Notes: generated from the sequence alone by a model not told the origin. DNA of 64,000 nt from Candidatus Pacearchaeota archaeon (GCA_017608345.1 JAFCGA010000003.1:1-64000); one strand, 5' to 3'; positions 35,059 to 43,880 are shown, numbered from the stretch's first letter. Program-made: numbers and translations.

Positions 35059-37533
35059 ATGAATATAAAAATCTTAAAAAAAGAGCTGAAAAAACAAACA
35101 GATAAGCATCCAGAAAAGTTCTTTCCCGTAGCTGTCCTTAAAGAAAAAGGCTTCCAGAGAGCAAGATGCAAGTGTGGGCGATATTTCTGGAGCCAAAACA
35201 AAGAATCGCTATGTGGAGACTGTGAAGGCTATCAATTTATTGGAAAAAAGATCACAAAAACTAAGCTAGATTTCATAGCTGCTCACAAAGCATTCCAAAA
35301 CACCTTCAAAAAGCTAGGCTATGAACCAATAAAGAGATATCCAGTGGTAGCCAGATGGCGCTCAGATATTGATTTTGTTCATGCTACAATTAATAATTTC
35401 CAGCCATATGTGGTCTCAGGCGATGTAAAGCCGCCGGCAAATCCACTAACTCAGATTCAACCGAGCCTAAGATTCAACGATGTAGATAATATTGGAATTA
35501 CTGGCAGGCATTTCTGCCTGCATTTCCACGCTGAGCAGTTCACAGTTCAGAAAAGCGCTGAATTCAATCAAGAACAATATTTCCGAGATCTCCATTATTG
35601 GCTAACAAAAGGTCTCAAACTACCCGAATATGAGCTAAAGTACCATGAAGATGCCTGGGGCGGAGGTGGAAACTTAGGTACGTCTCTAGAGCATTTCTGC
35701 AGAGGACTGGAGCTAGGCAATCAGGTCTATATGAATTATCGCACTACTAAAGTTGACTACGTCCCGCTAGCTAATAGAGTACTAGACATGGGTGCAGGAT
35801 TAGAGAGATATGCTTGGATCTCCTCGGGGAATCCTTCCTGCTATGAAGTAGCTATGCCGACAGTATGCAATCACCTTTACAAAAAAACTGGGATCAAAAT
35901 AAACAAAGCAATATTCAGCAAGTTCATGCCTCACTCCGGCGCTCTCAACGTTGATGAATCATCAGATATAGATAAATCTTGGCAAGCAGTAGCTAAGAAG
36001 ATCAAAGTTCCAGTTAATAAGCTCAGATCAGTTGTTCAGCCGCTAGCAGCATTATATTCCATTGCTGACCATTCTAGAGCACTGCTCTTCGCCCTAGCAG
36101 ACGGAGCAATACCTTCGAACACGGGGGGAGGATACAACCTCAGATCTATATATCGCAGAGCATATGATTTCGCTCAGGAGTATGGGTGGCAGATAGACTT
36201 TATCCGACTTTGCGAACTACACGCTAAATATCTCAAGCTATTATGTCCAGAACTAACTAAATCACTCAAAGAAGTTTCAGAAATCCTAAAGGTTGAGGAT
36301 CAAAAATACAAGGAAACTTTAGCTAAATCAAGAGGAATAATAAAATCACTTAAGTTACCACTCGCGGAAACTAAACTACTCGAGCTATATGACAGCCGCG
36401 GAATTACTCCTGAAGTCTTGAAGCGAGAAAAAGTTATCAAGAAAGTTCCAGCGGACTTCTACATGAAAGTCTCTGAACGGCATGAGAAAAAGCTAGCTGA
36501 AAAGATCGAAGCTCAGCGAGAAGTTCCAGGAATTCCGAGAACTATTCCGCTTTATCTAGCTGACGAATACACCAAAGAGTTCGAAGCTAGAGTTCTAAAA
36601 ATAATTGATGGTCGATTTGTAGTCCTAAATGAGACGCTCTTCTATCCGACAGCTGGTGGACAAGGATCAGACAGCGGAACCCTCAATCAGCAAGAAGTAG
36701 TTAGCGTAGAAAAATGGGGCAAGCACATTATTCACGAAGTTGAGAACCCGGAATTCAAAGAAGGAGATATTGTAATTGGTCTTATTGACTGGGACCGAAG
36801 ATATCAGCTAATGAAGAATCACACAGCTACACATTTGATTAACGGTTCAGCACTTCGGGTTCTAGGCAAGCACATCTGGCAAGCTGGCTCAGAAGTAAAA
36901 CTAAACAAAGCCAGATTAGACATTACTCACTTTGCTTCGCTAGATTCAAAGCAGATAGCTCAGATTGAGAAGATAGCTAACGAAACAATCAAGAAGAAAA
37001 TAAAAGTTGATAAACAGATTCTTCCGAAAGATAAAGCAGAGAAACTATACGGCTTTAGACTCTATCAAGGCGGAGCAGTTCCTGGAGCAGAGCTCAGAGT
37101 TGTTAGCATACTTGGCAGTGACACAGAAGCTTGCGGAGGAACACATGTTAATAACACTCGAGAAGTTCAGTTGATCAAGATTCTCGGAACTAAAAAAATA
37201 CAGGACGGAGTTATTAGATTAATCTTTACAGCAGGTGATAAAGCCAAGCAATTTGTTTCGGAGAGAAAGAAACTATATTCTGACTGTTTGAAGATCGCGG
37301 GTGCTAAAAGAACAGGCGATTCTGCGTTAGACAAAGCTGCTGAAGTATTTTCTGTTCAGCCGAAGCAGCTGCTTAGTACATTAGAACGATTCATTAAGGA
37401 AGTAAGAGTACAGCGAGCCAAATTAGGATTAAAAGATGTCTCTTTTAAAAATAAATCTTTAGACAAAGCTGCTGAAGAGTTGTTTAGCATGTGGAAAAAG
37501 CAGAAGAAACAGCTTAAGAAAATAAAATCCTAG
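35059..37533 (+). CDS. alaS: Alanyl-tRNA synthetase
   Basis: 824 residues, archaeal type: N-terminal zinc-like cluster (CKCGRYFWSQNKESLCGDC, about 37-55), class II catalytic core (RWRSDIDFVHATI, YHEDAWGGGGN, MGAGLERYAW), tRNA-recognition helical region, then the editing domain with HTATH (about 588) and CGGTH (about 692). The C-terminal region after editing is short (about 100 residues, helical), making the protein smaller than the usual 900 or so. Charges tRNA-Ala and clears Ser/Gly mischarging. Upstream is the MNT/HEPN module 2, co-directional with a 26-nt gap. Its 3' end overlaps the convergent FHA gene by 4 nt. Confidence 0.96.
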   Translation: MNIKILKKELKKQTDKHPEKFFPVAVLKEKGFQRARCKCGRYFWSQNKESLCGDCEGYQFIGKKITKTKLDFIAAHKAFQNTFKKLGYEPIKRYPVVARWRSDIDFVHATINNFQPYVVSGDVKPPANPLTQIQPSLRFNDVDNIGITGRHFCLHFHAEQFTVQKSAEFNQEQYFRDLHYWLTKGLKLPEYELKYHEDAWGGGGNLGTSLEHFCRGLELGNQVYMNYRTTKVDYVPLANRVLDMGAGLERYAWISSGNPSCYEVAMPTVCNHLYKKTGIKINKAIFSKFMPHSGALNVDESSDIDKSWQAVAKKIKVPVNKLRSVVQPLAALYSIADHSRALLFALADGAIPSNTGGGYNLRSIYRRAYDFAQEYGWQIDFIRLCELHAKYLKLLCPELTKSLKEVSEILKVEDQKYKETLAKSRGIIKSLKLPLAETKLLELYDSRGITPEVLKREKVIKKVPADFYMKVSERHEKKLAEKIEAQREVPGIPRTIPLYLADEYTKEFEARVLKIIDGRFVVLNETLFYPTAGGQGSDSGTLNQQEVVSVEKWGKHIIHEVENPEFKEGDIVIGLIDWDRRYQLMKNHTATHLINGSALRVLGKHIWQAGSEVKLNKARLDITHFASLDSKQIAQIEKIANETIKKKIKVDKQILPKDKAEKLYGFRLYQGGAVPGAELRVVSILGSDTEACGGTHVNNTREVQLIKILGTKKIQDGVIRLIFTAGDKAKQFVSERKKLYSDCLKIAGAKRTGDSALDKAAEVFSVQPKQLLSTLERFIKEVRVQRAKLGLKDVSFKNKSLDKAAEELFSMWKKQKKQLKKIKS

Positions 37534-38753
37534 AAAATATCGGGATTATTTGAGATATTATAATGACTACTGAACCCGTTAACTCGATATTTACGCTCCG
37601 AATACGGACGCTGTGGGCCAGGACCTTGCCTATCTGAATCATAACGGTAAAACAATCGCCCGCTTTTATCGCCCGGAACTGCTCTATCTCCAACAATATG
37701 ATAATGATGTCTTGCTCTTAATCTTGGTTTAGATAAAATGCTCTCAAGAATAGCTCCTAACTGTCTAGCACGAAGTCTTACTTCACGTATATCTTCTGGA
37801 TTAACGGCGGAGAGATAGATAACAAATAATTTTCCTAACTGAGCACCCGTCTGACGGAAATGAATATCCTGCTTTGTCTTAAACATTATTCCCTTAGTAC
37901 GTAGAATTGGAATTAATGCTTTTCCAATATTAAACAAATCCTCTTCATTATCGATATATACATGGATCTTCCAACTAGTATATTTCGGAATTAATTGAAG
38001 ATTGTACTTTGCCCATCCCATTTCAGGGATATAATCCACTATTGCTTTACCAAGAACTCTTCTCCACGCCACTTCAGAAGCTGCTGCTGGCTCAACAACT
38101 TTTCGCTTAGGTGCGAGCACTGCTTCAGGAATAACATGAATAAATTTAAATTTATATTGATTTGCAAGAGAAATCTGATCGCCATCACGTAATATACACT
38201 TAGCATGATGGACAAATTTCTTATTAACATGAGAACCATTAGCACTGAAATCTTCCAACTCATAATGACCAAGCTCAGGGTGAAAGCGAATAATTATGTG
38301 TCTTCTAGAAACATACTTATGCTCTACTGGCACAATTACTGTACCTTCTTTTCCGACAACTAACTCTTTTCCAGTAGGTATAATATGGATATGGCCTGCA
38401 GGATCAACGAGCGCTCCAAAAGTAGCTTCGAAAGTCATCTTGGTTACACTCTCATCCGCCTTAATTTCTATTTCCGCTCGTGGTGGAAGCGGTACTGAAC
38501 CATTATGCACATACATCCCATTCACATAAGTTCCATTAGCGCTATGATCTCTAAATAAAAATCTATGATTATTAATATCATAAACAATACGTCCATGCCG
38601 CCGGGATACCCAAAGATCAGAAAGCACAAGATCGTTATTTGAATTACGACCTAGTTTAGTTTCCCAATTGAATATCTCAAGATCTCCCCATTTAGTCTTC
38701 AAAAAAGCAATTGGTTCACGAGCATATTTCCTAAAACTAATAACCGTTCTCAT
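37530..38753 (-). CDS. Protein with two FHA domains
   Basis: 407 residues. FHA domain 1 at about 25-85 (KLGRNSNNDLVLSDLWVSRR, HSANGTYVNGMYV) and FHA domain 2 at about 110-185 (VSRRHIIIRF, DFSANGSHVNKKFV); both keep the GR/S..RH/NG(T/S)xVN residues that bind phosphothreonine peptides, although the second has VVGKE in place of GR. Residues 220-345 form an unrecognised alpha/beta domain (WKIHVYIDNEEDLFNIGKAL), and the last 60 are Arg/Tyr/Gly-rich and probably disordered. It is cytosolic. FHA proteins are uncommon in archaea and imply Ser/Thr phosphorylation signalling. TTAAATAC about 27 nt upstream suggests a leaderless mRNA. Confidence 0.85.
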   Translation of the reverse strand: MRTVISFRKYAREPIAFLKTKWGDLEIFNWETKLGRNSNNDLVLSDLWVSRRHGRIVYDINNHRFLFRDHSANGTYVNGMYVHNGSVPLPPRAEIEIKADESVTKMTFEATFGALVDPAGHIHIIPTGKELVVGKEGTVIVPVEHKYVSRRHIIIRFHPELGHYELEDFSANGSHVNKKFVHHAKCILRDGDQISLANQYKFKFIHVIPEAVLAPKRKVVEPAAASEVAWRRVLGKAIVDYIPEMGWAKYNLQLIPKYTSWKIHVYIDNEEDLFNIGKALIPILRTKGIMFKTKQDIHFRQTGAQLGKLFVIYLSAVNPEDIREVRLRARQLGAILESILSKPRLRARHHYHIVGDRAVPGDKSGRLFYRYDSDRQGPGPQRPYSERKYRVNGFSSHYNISNNPDIF

Positions 38754-38785
38754 TAAGTAGATAAATCAAAAATAGTATTTAACCC

Positions 38786-39001
38786 TTATGAAGTTTCGCT
38801 AACATTCTTTTCGTGAGGCTCATAAGGTGGATTCAAGTCTTCAAATCCTCTTTCAATCTCCCTTATGACATTACCTACAGCCATTTTATCTTCAGTGTTA
38901 TTATTCTCCGGAGTTAAAACTGCTGCTGGATCTATACAGCCACTCACAATAAAAATCCCTATAAAGAAAATCACGAGACACGCGCAAATAGCTCGTTTCA
39001 T
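38786..39001 (-). CDS. Small lipoprotein
   Basis: 71 residues: basic start, hydrophobic segment and lipobox (FIGIFIVSGC), so the mature protein would be a lipid-linked peptide of about 48 residues, acidic and Asn/Glu/Pro-rich. No known domain. Start at 39001 is supported by a TATA box 25 nt away that is shared with the divergent rfcL. Function unknown. Confidence 0.7.
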   Translation of the reverse strand: MKRAICACLVIFFIGIFIVSGCIDPAAVLTPENNNTEDKMAVGNVIREIERGFEDLNPPYEPHEKNVSETS

Positions 39002-39021
39002 AGTATATCGAAGCGCTAAAA

Positions 39022-39029
39022 TTATATAA
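39022..39029. promoter_or_regulatory. Symmetric TATA box shared by divergent genes
   Basis: TTATATAA is a perfect palindrome lying nearly midway between the lipoprotein start (39001, minus) and the rfcL ATG (39052, plus), about 25 and 26.5 nt from its centre. No other box is visible, so it may direct leaderless transcription both ways. Confidence 0.55.
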
Positions 39030-39051
39030 ATCTTCTTACTGATTGCGTAAT

Positions 39052-40200
39052 ATGCTACCTTTCACTAAAAAATATACTCCTAAGAGTTTATCTGAAATTA
39101 TCGGACAGCCGCGAGCAATTCAAGCATTATCTTTCAGACCACGCAAACCCTTGCTACTATATGGACCGACAGGTACTGGAAAAACTGCGGCTATTCACAC
39201 GCTAGCAACCGATAAGAATGCTGAATTAATTGAAATGAGCGCGTCTAATTTCCGGAATAAAGATGCTGTGGAGAGAATTCTCAAGCCAGCGGGACTGCAA
39301 GCCTCATTATTTGGCACGAACAAAATAATCCTAATAGATGAGATTGATGGAATCTCTGGACGGAAAGATCGCGGAGCAATACCTGCAATAATCAGCGTAC
39401 TAAAAGAATCTAAATTCCCAATTTACATCACCGCTAATGATCCTTGGCATTCAAAATTCTCTACGCTTAGAGGGCATTGCCAGCTAATACAATTTAATAA
39501 ATTATCTGCGACTAGCATTGCAAACCATCTAGCAACAATTTGCAGGAAAGAAAGCCTAGAATTTGAAGAAGCTGCATTACGGAGAATTGCTGCTCATGCG
39601 GATGGAGATCTGAGAGCTGCTATAAATGACTTGCAAATCATGTCCACTACCGGTAAAATATCTATAGATACACTAACAATATGGGGAAGAGAACAGCGAG
39701 AAAGTATATTCGATGCTCTTAAGGTCATCTTCAAATCCTTTTCCCTTGACTTAGCACTATCTACTTATAATGGTCTAACTGAAGATCATGAGCAAATATC
39801 CTTCTGGATAGATCATAATTTACCACAAGAATATAAAAATCAGGACTTAAGAGATGCTCATCGATGTGTGAGTACTGCAGACAAATTCAGAGCGAGAATT
39901 ATGCGCAGGCAATATTGGGGTTTTCTCGTTTATATCCGAGCGCTTCTTAGTGTGGGTGTGCAGCAGGCTAAAAGATCCACTAATCCTAAACTCACAAGAT
40001 ATACGCCACACGATATGCTCAAGAAAATATTCATAAGAGCAAGTAAAAGGAAGAAATACCGTGGACTTGCAGGTCAATTCGGCCCAAAATTACACTCTTC
40101 CTCTAAATCACTTCAACAGAATTTTATACCTTACTTAGAATTTATTAAAGAGCATAATAAACCCCTCGGTTCGGAAATAACAAGCTGGCTAGAAAAATGA
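39052..40200 (+). CDS. rfcL: Replication factor C large subunit
   Basis: 382 residues. AAA+ clamp-loader with Walker A LLYGPTGTGKT (about 37-46) and Walker B ILIDEIDGI, sensor regions and a helical collar domain. Loads PCNA together with the small subunit. Start: an in-frame TTG at 39043 also exists, but ATG at 39052 gives MLPFTKKYTPKSL, the usual start, and fits leaderless spacing from the TATA box. Shorter than typical RfcL (often 400-500), and the C-terminus (LGSEITSWLEK) lacks the PCNA-binding motif often found there. Monocistronic by appearance. Confidence 0.93.
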   Translation: MLPFTKKYTPKSLSEIIGQPRAIQALSFRPRKPLLLYGPTGTGKTAAIHTLATDKNAELIEMSASNFRNKDAVERILKPAGLQASLFGTNKIILIDEIDGISGRKDRGAIPAIISVLKESKFPIYITANDPWHSKFSTLRGHCQLIQFNKLSATSIANHLATICRKESLEFEEAALRRIAAHADGDLRAAINDLQIMSTTGKISIDTLTIWGREQRESIFDALKVIFKSFSLDLALSTYNGLTEDHEQISFWIDHNLPQEYKNQDLRDAHRCVSTADKFRARIMRRQYWGFLVYIRALLSVGVQQAKRSTNPKLTRYTPHDMLKKIFIRASKRKKYRGLAGQFGPKLHSSSKSLQQNFIPYLEFIKEHNKPLGSEITSWLEK

Positions 40201-40293
40201 GCTGATTAGTTCAAGCGCAGACGGCTAAGTAATTAAAAAGATTTTTATACAAGCAAAGACTTTTATTTATAATAATCGGTAATTGGAGTTAAA

Positions 40294-41259
40294 ATGAAAA
40301 AACTTTCCCTAGTATATATCGCGGTTTTATTTACGTTTGTATTTATTTTTAGCGGCTGCACTCAGCAGCAGGAGCCGACTCGGCTAATTGGTACCGATGG
40401 ATTAGTAATCTCTTTTGGTCCGGGTGCTCCACCACCCGACATGTATAAAGATGATCCTTTCGATATAAGTGTATTAGCTGAGAACAAGGGTTCTGCAGAT
40501 ATAGCTACAGGAAATGCAGCAGTATTTATTAAGGGCGTATTATTTGAAGGCTATGATGGACTACAAGATGAAAATCCCAAGGCAGAGGGTTATTACAAAA
40601 AATCTAACTCTTTAGAATTATTAGGTGCATATAAAGTTGAAGAACAAGATAAAATTATCGCTGGTGACCTTGAAAATTTCGATTGGATAAGGATTAAGTA
40701 TTTAGTACCGCTCACCTATGGAAAAGACTCAACAACGTTTGTTGCTCAATCTTGCTATTTATATAATACTGAAGCTGATGCAGATATTTGTTTAGCTTCT
40801 CGTAATGCACTACTAGACACAACTGGCGGTGCTCAGTGCGAAGTATCTGGCGAGAAAGACACCGATAATAACGCTGCTCCAGTTCAAGTAACTAGGTTAG
40901 TAGAATATCCTAAGGGTGATGGATTCCGAGCAGAACTAGATATTCAGAATGTTGGTGGAGGGAAAATTTATAATTCTGATTTAGGAACTGATTGCTTAGA
41001 CTATGAAAGAAAAGATAATGGAATAGTATATATTGACCATATTTTACTCGGAAATACTCCAATTGAAACCTGTAATTGGCGTTTAGATGATTCTGGCAGA
41101 AAATATATTCAATTAAGAGATGGCTTAGGAAGATTAAGTTGCAGATATGATATGACTGGGAAGATATCTGGAAAAGTAGAAGGCAAGATAAGTATTAAAC
41201 TCAGCTATGGTTACACTAAATCCATCTACACAAATATGGATATCAAGTCTATAATATAA
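40294..41259 (+). CDS. Lipoprotein, CARDB-like, paralogue of the next gene
   Basis: 321 residues. Lipobox at FTFVFIFSGC (about 13-22), then a beta-rich domain with 'PFDISVLAENKGSADI' (CARDB/Ig-like adhesion fold) and a C-terminal domain with 'CEVSGEKDTDNNAAPVQVT' and paired Cys. The next gene repeats these motifs (FDIVVLAENKGEHRI, CKSAGEKESENWGAPIM), so the two are paralogues with different anchors. Ribosome site GGAG before ATG; TATA-like TTTTTATAC at about 40245. Cell-surface role; function unknown. Confidence 0.75.
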   Translation: MKKLSLVYIAVLFTFVFIFSGCTQQQEPTRLIGTDGLVISFGPGAPPPDMYKDDPFDISVLAENKGSADIATGNAAVFIKGVLFEGYDGLQDENPKAEGYYKKSNSLELLGAYKVEEQDKIIAGDLENFDWIRIKYLVPLTYGKDSTTFVAQSCYLYNTEADADICLASRNALLDTTGGAQCEVSGEKDTDNNAAPVQVTRLVEYPKGDGFRAELDIQNVGGGKIYNSDLGTDCLDYERKDNGIVYIDHILLGNTPIETCNWRLDDSGRKYIQLRDGLGRLSCRYDMTGKISGKVEGKISIKLSYGYTKSIYTNMDIKSII

Positions 41260-41261
41260 CT

Positions 41262-41300
41262 AAAAATCTGCTTTTAGTAATGATTACTCGCAGATTTTTT
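41262..41300 (+). terminator. Hairpin terminator with T-run
   Basis: AAAAATCTGC pairs with GCAGATTTTTT, with an inner stem AGTAATGATTACT, directly after the lipoprotein stop. It resembles an intrinsic terminator. Confidence 0.6.
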
Positions 41301-41357
41301 GGATTGCAGATCAGTGCAACTACACTGAAACGCAGGGTTTAAACTCTTTGATTCACA

Positions 41358-42290
41358 ATGAAAACAAAAGGACAGGGCACCACTGGCGTAGTTTTAATCA
41401 TTGTTTTTGTTATTATATTACTTGTTGCGCTTGTAATCTATGGCAGCTATAAAGCTACAGGAGAATCTCCGCAGAGAGCTTTCCGGGGCGGAACAGAAGG
41501 CGTTCGACTGTCTATTCTAGATGTCCCTGCTCAAATTAATCAAGGTCAAGCATTTGACATTGTTGTTCTAGCAGAAAATAAAGGAGAGCATAGGATACCT
41601 GCTCGAAGCATAAGCGCAGTTATGAGCAATTATCAATCATTCAATATTCTAGACGGCATGAAAACAAATGATATAGCTCTTGATCCAGGAGATGCTACGG
41701 AGATAGTATATGAAAATGCAAGGTTCACTGCGCCAGTATTAAGCGAAGACATCCCGCAATCATTTTCCATTGGAATATGCTATCCTTATGAGACAATGAC
41801 TAAAGTCAATGAAGTATGCCTTGCGCCGAGCAAGACAGACACGCTATGCAAATCTGCGGGAGAAAAAGAAAGTGAGAATTGGGGAGCACCAATCATGCTA
41901 TCCTCCTTTAAACAGCTAGCCAGCGTCTACAACACCGGACAGGAATATATCGACCTTAATGTAAAGTTAGAATTCAAGCAAACAGGAAGTGGAAATATAT
42001 ACTCTCCAGATGCAAAGTGCAATGCACTAGCACCTTCAGATGCGAATAAAATAAAAATAAAATCCATAATCCTCGGAGTAGATTCTTTTGATGAGCAGGA
42101 AATAAAGCTGATGTGTGGAAGTAATATCATACAGTTATCAAATAGGGATGGAAAAACTCAAGGCTCACTCCGATGTACTCTTCGCCAAAGAGGAATAAGA
42201 ACAGATCTTATGACCCCGCTAACGATTATTACTGAATACATCCATGAGCAACAACTGAGTGAAAGCATAAGAGTCATGCCAGTTATGTGA
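41358..42290 (+). CDS. Membrane-anchored CARDB-like surface protein with prepilin-like N-terminus
   Basis: 310 residues. It starts KGQGTTGVVLIIVFVIILL: a short charged head, Gly/Gln, then a hydrophobic stretch, as in archaeal class III (pilin-like) signal peptides processed by PibD-type peptidases; a plain N-terminal membrane anchor is the alternative. The body is homologous to the lipoprotein upstream, with the same 'VLAENKG' and 'C..GEKE..N.GAP' motifs and conserved Cys. Separated from the lipoprotein by a terminator, with TTTAAA at about 41338. The stop codon lies inside dispersed repeat R1. Function unknown; likely extracellular. Confidence 0.75.
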   Translation: MKTKGQGTTGVVLIIVFVIILLVALVIYGSYKATGESPQRAFRGGTEGVRLSILDVPAQINQGQAFDIVVLAENKGEHRIPARSISAVMSNYQSFNILDGMKTNDIALDPGDATEIVYENARFTAPVLSEDIPQSFSIGICYPYETMTKVNEVCLAPSKTDTLCKSAGEKESENWGAPIMLSSFKQLASVYNTGQEYIDLNVKLEFKQTGSGNIYSPDAKCNALAPSDANKIKIKSIILGVDSFDEQEIKLMCGSNIIQLSNRDGKTQGSLRCTLRQRGIRTDLMTPLTIITEYIHEQQLSESIRVMPVM

Positions 42291-42346
42291 ATTACTTCGG
42301 ACCGAAGTCAGAAGCGTCTTAATGTTTGGTAATTAACATTCTCGGA
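42282..42346 (+). repeat. Dispersed repeat R, copy 1
   Basis: Begins GTTATGTGAATTAC and ends GGTAATTAACATTCTC, ends that are imperfect inverted repeats; in between are GGACCGAAGTC and GCGTCTTAATG. The upstream gene's stop (TGA) is within it. Confidence 0.55.
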
Positions 42347-42356
42347 GATCGCAGAG

Positions 42357-42430
42357 TTCTGAGTTATGTGAACTACTCAGACTAAGTTCTAATCGTCTTT
42401 ACGCTTAGTCCTTCACATTCGCGGAACTCT
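42357..42430 (+). repeat. Dispersed repeat R, copy 2
   Basis: GAGTTATGTGAACTACTCAG ... CGTCTTTACGCTTAG ... TTCACATTC, followed by the perfect hairpin GCGGAACTCTTCGAGTTCCGC. It lies in tandem with copy 1. Confidence 0.55.
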
Positions 42431-42483
42431 TCGAGTTCCGCGTTAACTAAATCCTTAAAAAAGTTCTGAGTTTATCCTTCTCA

Positions 42484-42606
42484 ATGAAGCTTATATCTGA
42501 TTTACACATCCACAGCAGATTTTCACAGAGCTGCCCTTTCCCTCATCAGCTTATCGCGATTCGGCAAAGCGCAGGCGGAAATCTTAAAGAGGCATTACAC
42601 CAATGA
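42484..42606 (+). pseudogene. Short ORF: recoded copy of the endoQ 5' end joined to inserted element (locus A)
   Basis: ATG at 42484 opens 40 codons starting MKLISDLHIHSRFS, matching MKILSDLHIHSRFS of endoQ at 42603, but 7 of 12 identical residues use different synonymous codons. After that the frame runs into the repeat core (42532-42580, CCCTCATCAGCTTATCGCGA), which is nearly identical to locus B at 56114. It ends with TGA overlapping the endoQ ATG (ATGA). It is either a remnant of gene-end capture by a small mobile element, or a short coupled leader ORF. No clear ribosome site precedes it. Confidence 0.6.
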
Positions 42607-43865
42607 AAATCTTATCAGATCTACATATACACTCGCGTTTTTCAAGAGCTACCTCAAAAGCGCTCACAATTCCGAATCTGGAGAAATATGCGCGGATAAA
42701 AGGAATAAACTTGCTTGGGACTGGAGACTTTCTTCATCCAGCATGGATAGCTGAACTAAAGGAACAATTAGCTGAAGATTCTGGAATTCTAAAGACAGAA
42801 AGTGGATTTAATTTTATTCTGCAGACAGAGATATCTCTAATGTACTCCCAAGATAATCGGGGTCGTAGAGTTCATTTAGTTTTGTTAGCTCCTTCATTCG
42901 AAGTTGTCGACCAAATGATTGAATACTTCAAGAAGATTGGTCGAGTTGATTATGACGGCCGGCCTATATTTGGCAAGCCAGCATTTGAAGTCACTGAGCA
43001 ACTGAAAGCGATTTCTAAAGATATTGAAATAATTCCTGCACATATCTGGACCCCTTGGTTCGGAATGCTAGGTTCTAAGTCAGGCTTTGATTCTATTGAA
43101 GCTGGATTCCGAGATCAAAGCAAGCACATCTTCGCGCTTGAGACTGGTCTTAGTTCCGACCCGGCGATGAATTGGCGGCTATCTCAATTAGACAAATACA
43201 CATTAGTTAGTTCTTCAGACGCACATTCTTTCTGGCCTTGGCGAATCGGTAGAGAAGCAACGCTATTTGATATCAAAGAGCTATCTTACAAGAACATTAT
43301 TCATGCGATTCGAACTAAGGAGGGCTACGACGGAACAATCGAAGTTGATCCCGCATATGGAAGATACCATTATGATGGTCATAGAAATTGTGGTATTAGA
43401 TTGTCTCCTGAGCAGACGCGCAAGCTCAAGGGCATCTGCCCTAAATGCGGTAAACCTCTAACAGTTGGCGTTGAATTCCGCGTTGAACAGCTAGCAGATC
43501 GACCCGAAGGATATAAACCTGGCGATGCAAAGCCATATCATAAACTATTGCCTCTATCTGAACTGATCTCTACAAGCGTAGGAATTAAACAATTGTATAG
43601 CAAAAAGATCTGGGAAATTTATAATAAACTAATTGAAGAATTTGGGTCAGAATATAACATACTACTTAAAACTCCTAAAGATAAACTAGAGAAGATTGTT
43701 AGCTCAAAGCTAGCTGAATTGATTATACAAAATCGCGACGGTAAAATCAAAGTTTCCCCGGGATATGACGGTGTTTATGGTTCTGCAATACTTAATGGAA
43801 AAGAAAAATCTGAAGCTGCGGTGGATTTGCATAGTTCTCCACAGAAAAGCCTCGGAGACTTTTAA
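42603..43865 (+). CDS. endoQ: Endonuclease Q (PHP-type DNA repair nuclease)
   Basis: 420 residues. PHP fold: SDLHIHSRFSRATS (first metal motif), GTGDFLHPAW, HIWTPWFG and SSSDAHSFWPWRIG supply the metal ligands. A zinc-finger insert follows (CGIRLS...GICPKCGK). Archaeal/Bacillus EndoQ nicks DNA 5' of deaminated bases (uracil, hypoxanthine) and abasic sites. The last residues are QKSLGDF, a PCNA-interacting (PIP-like) peptide at the very C-terminus, consistent with EndoQ-PCNA cooperation. The start codon overlaps the stop of the short ORF that mimics its own N-terminus. It is followed by MFS after 44 nt, with a separate promoter. Confidence 0.9.
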   Translation: MKILSDLHIHSRFSRATSKALTIPNLEKYARIKGINLLGTGDFLHPAWIAELKEQLAEDSGILKTESGFNFILQTEISLMYSQDNRGRRVHLVLLAPSFEVVDQMIEYFKKIGRVDYDGRPIFGKPAFEVTEQLKAISKDIEIIPAHIWTPWFGMLGSKSGFDSIEAGFRDQSKHIFALETGLSSDPAMNWRLSQLDKYTLVSSSDAHSFWPWRIGREATLFDIKELSYKNIIHAIRTKEGYDGTIEVDPAYGRYHYDGHRNCGIRLSPEQTRKLKGICPKCGKPLTVGVEFRVEQLADRPEGYKPGDAKPYHKLLPLSELISTSVGIKQLYSKKIWEIYNKLIEEFGSEYNILLKTPKDKLEKIVSSKLAELIIQNRDGKIKVSPGYDGVYGSAILNGKEKSEAAVDLHSSPQKSLGDF

Positions 43866-43880
43866 ATAGCAACGACAGAA

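Noticed and set aside
42484..42606. Simple assembly duplication as the explanation for locus A
   Set aside because: The two copies differ by seven synonymous changes in 14 codons and the same core occurs at another gene, which a plain duplicate read or contig error would not give; strain mixing is still not excluded.
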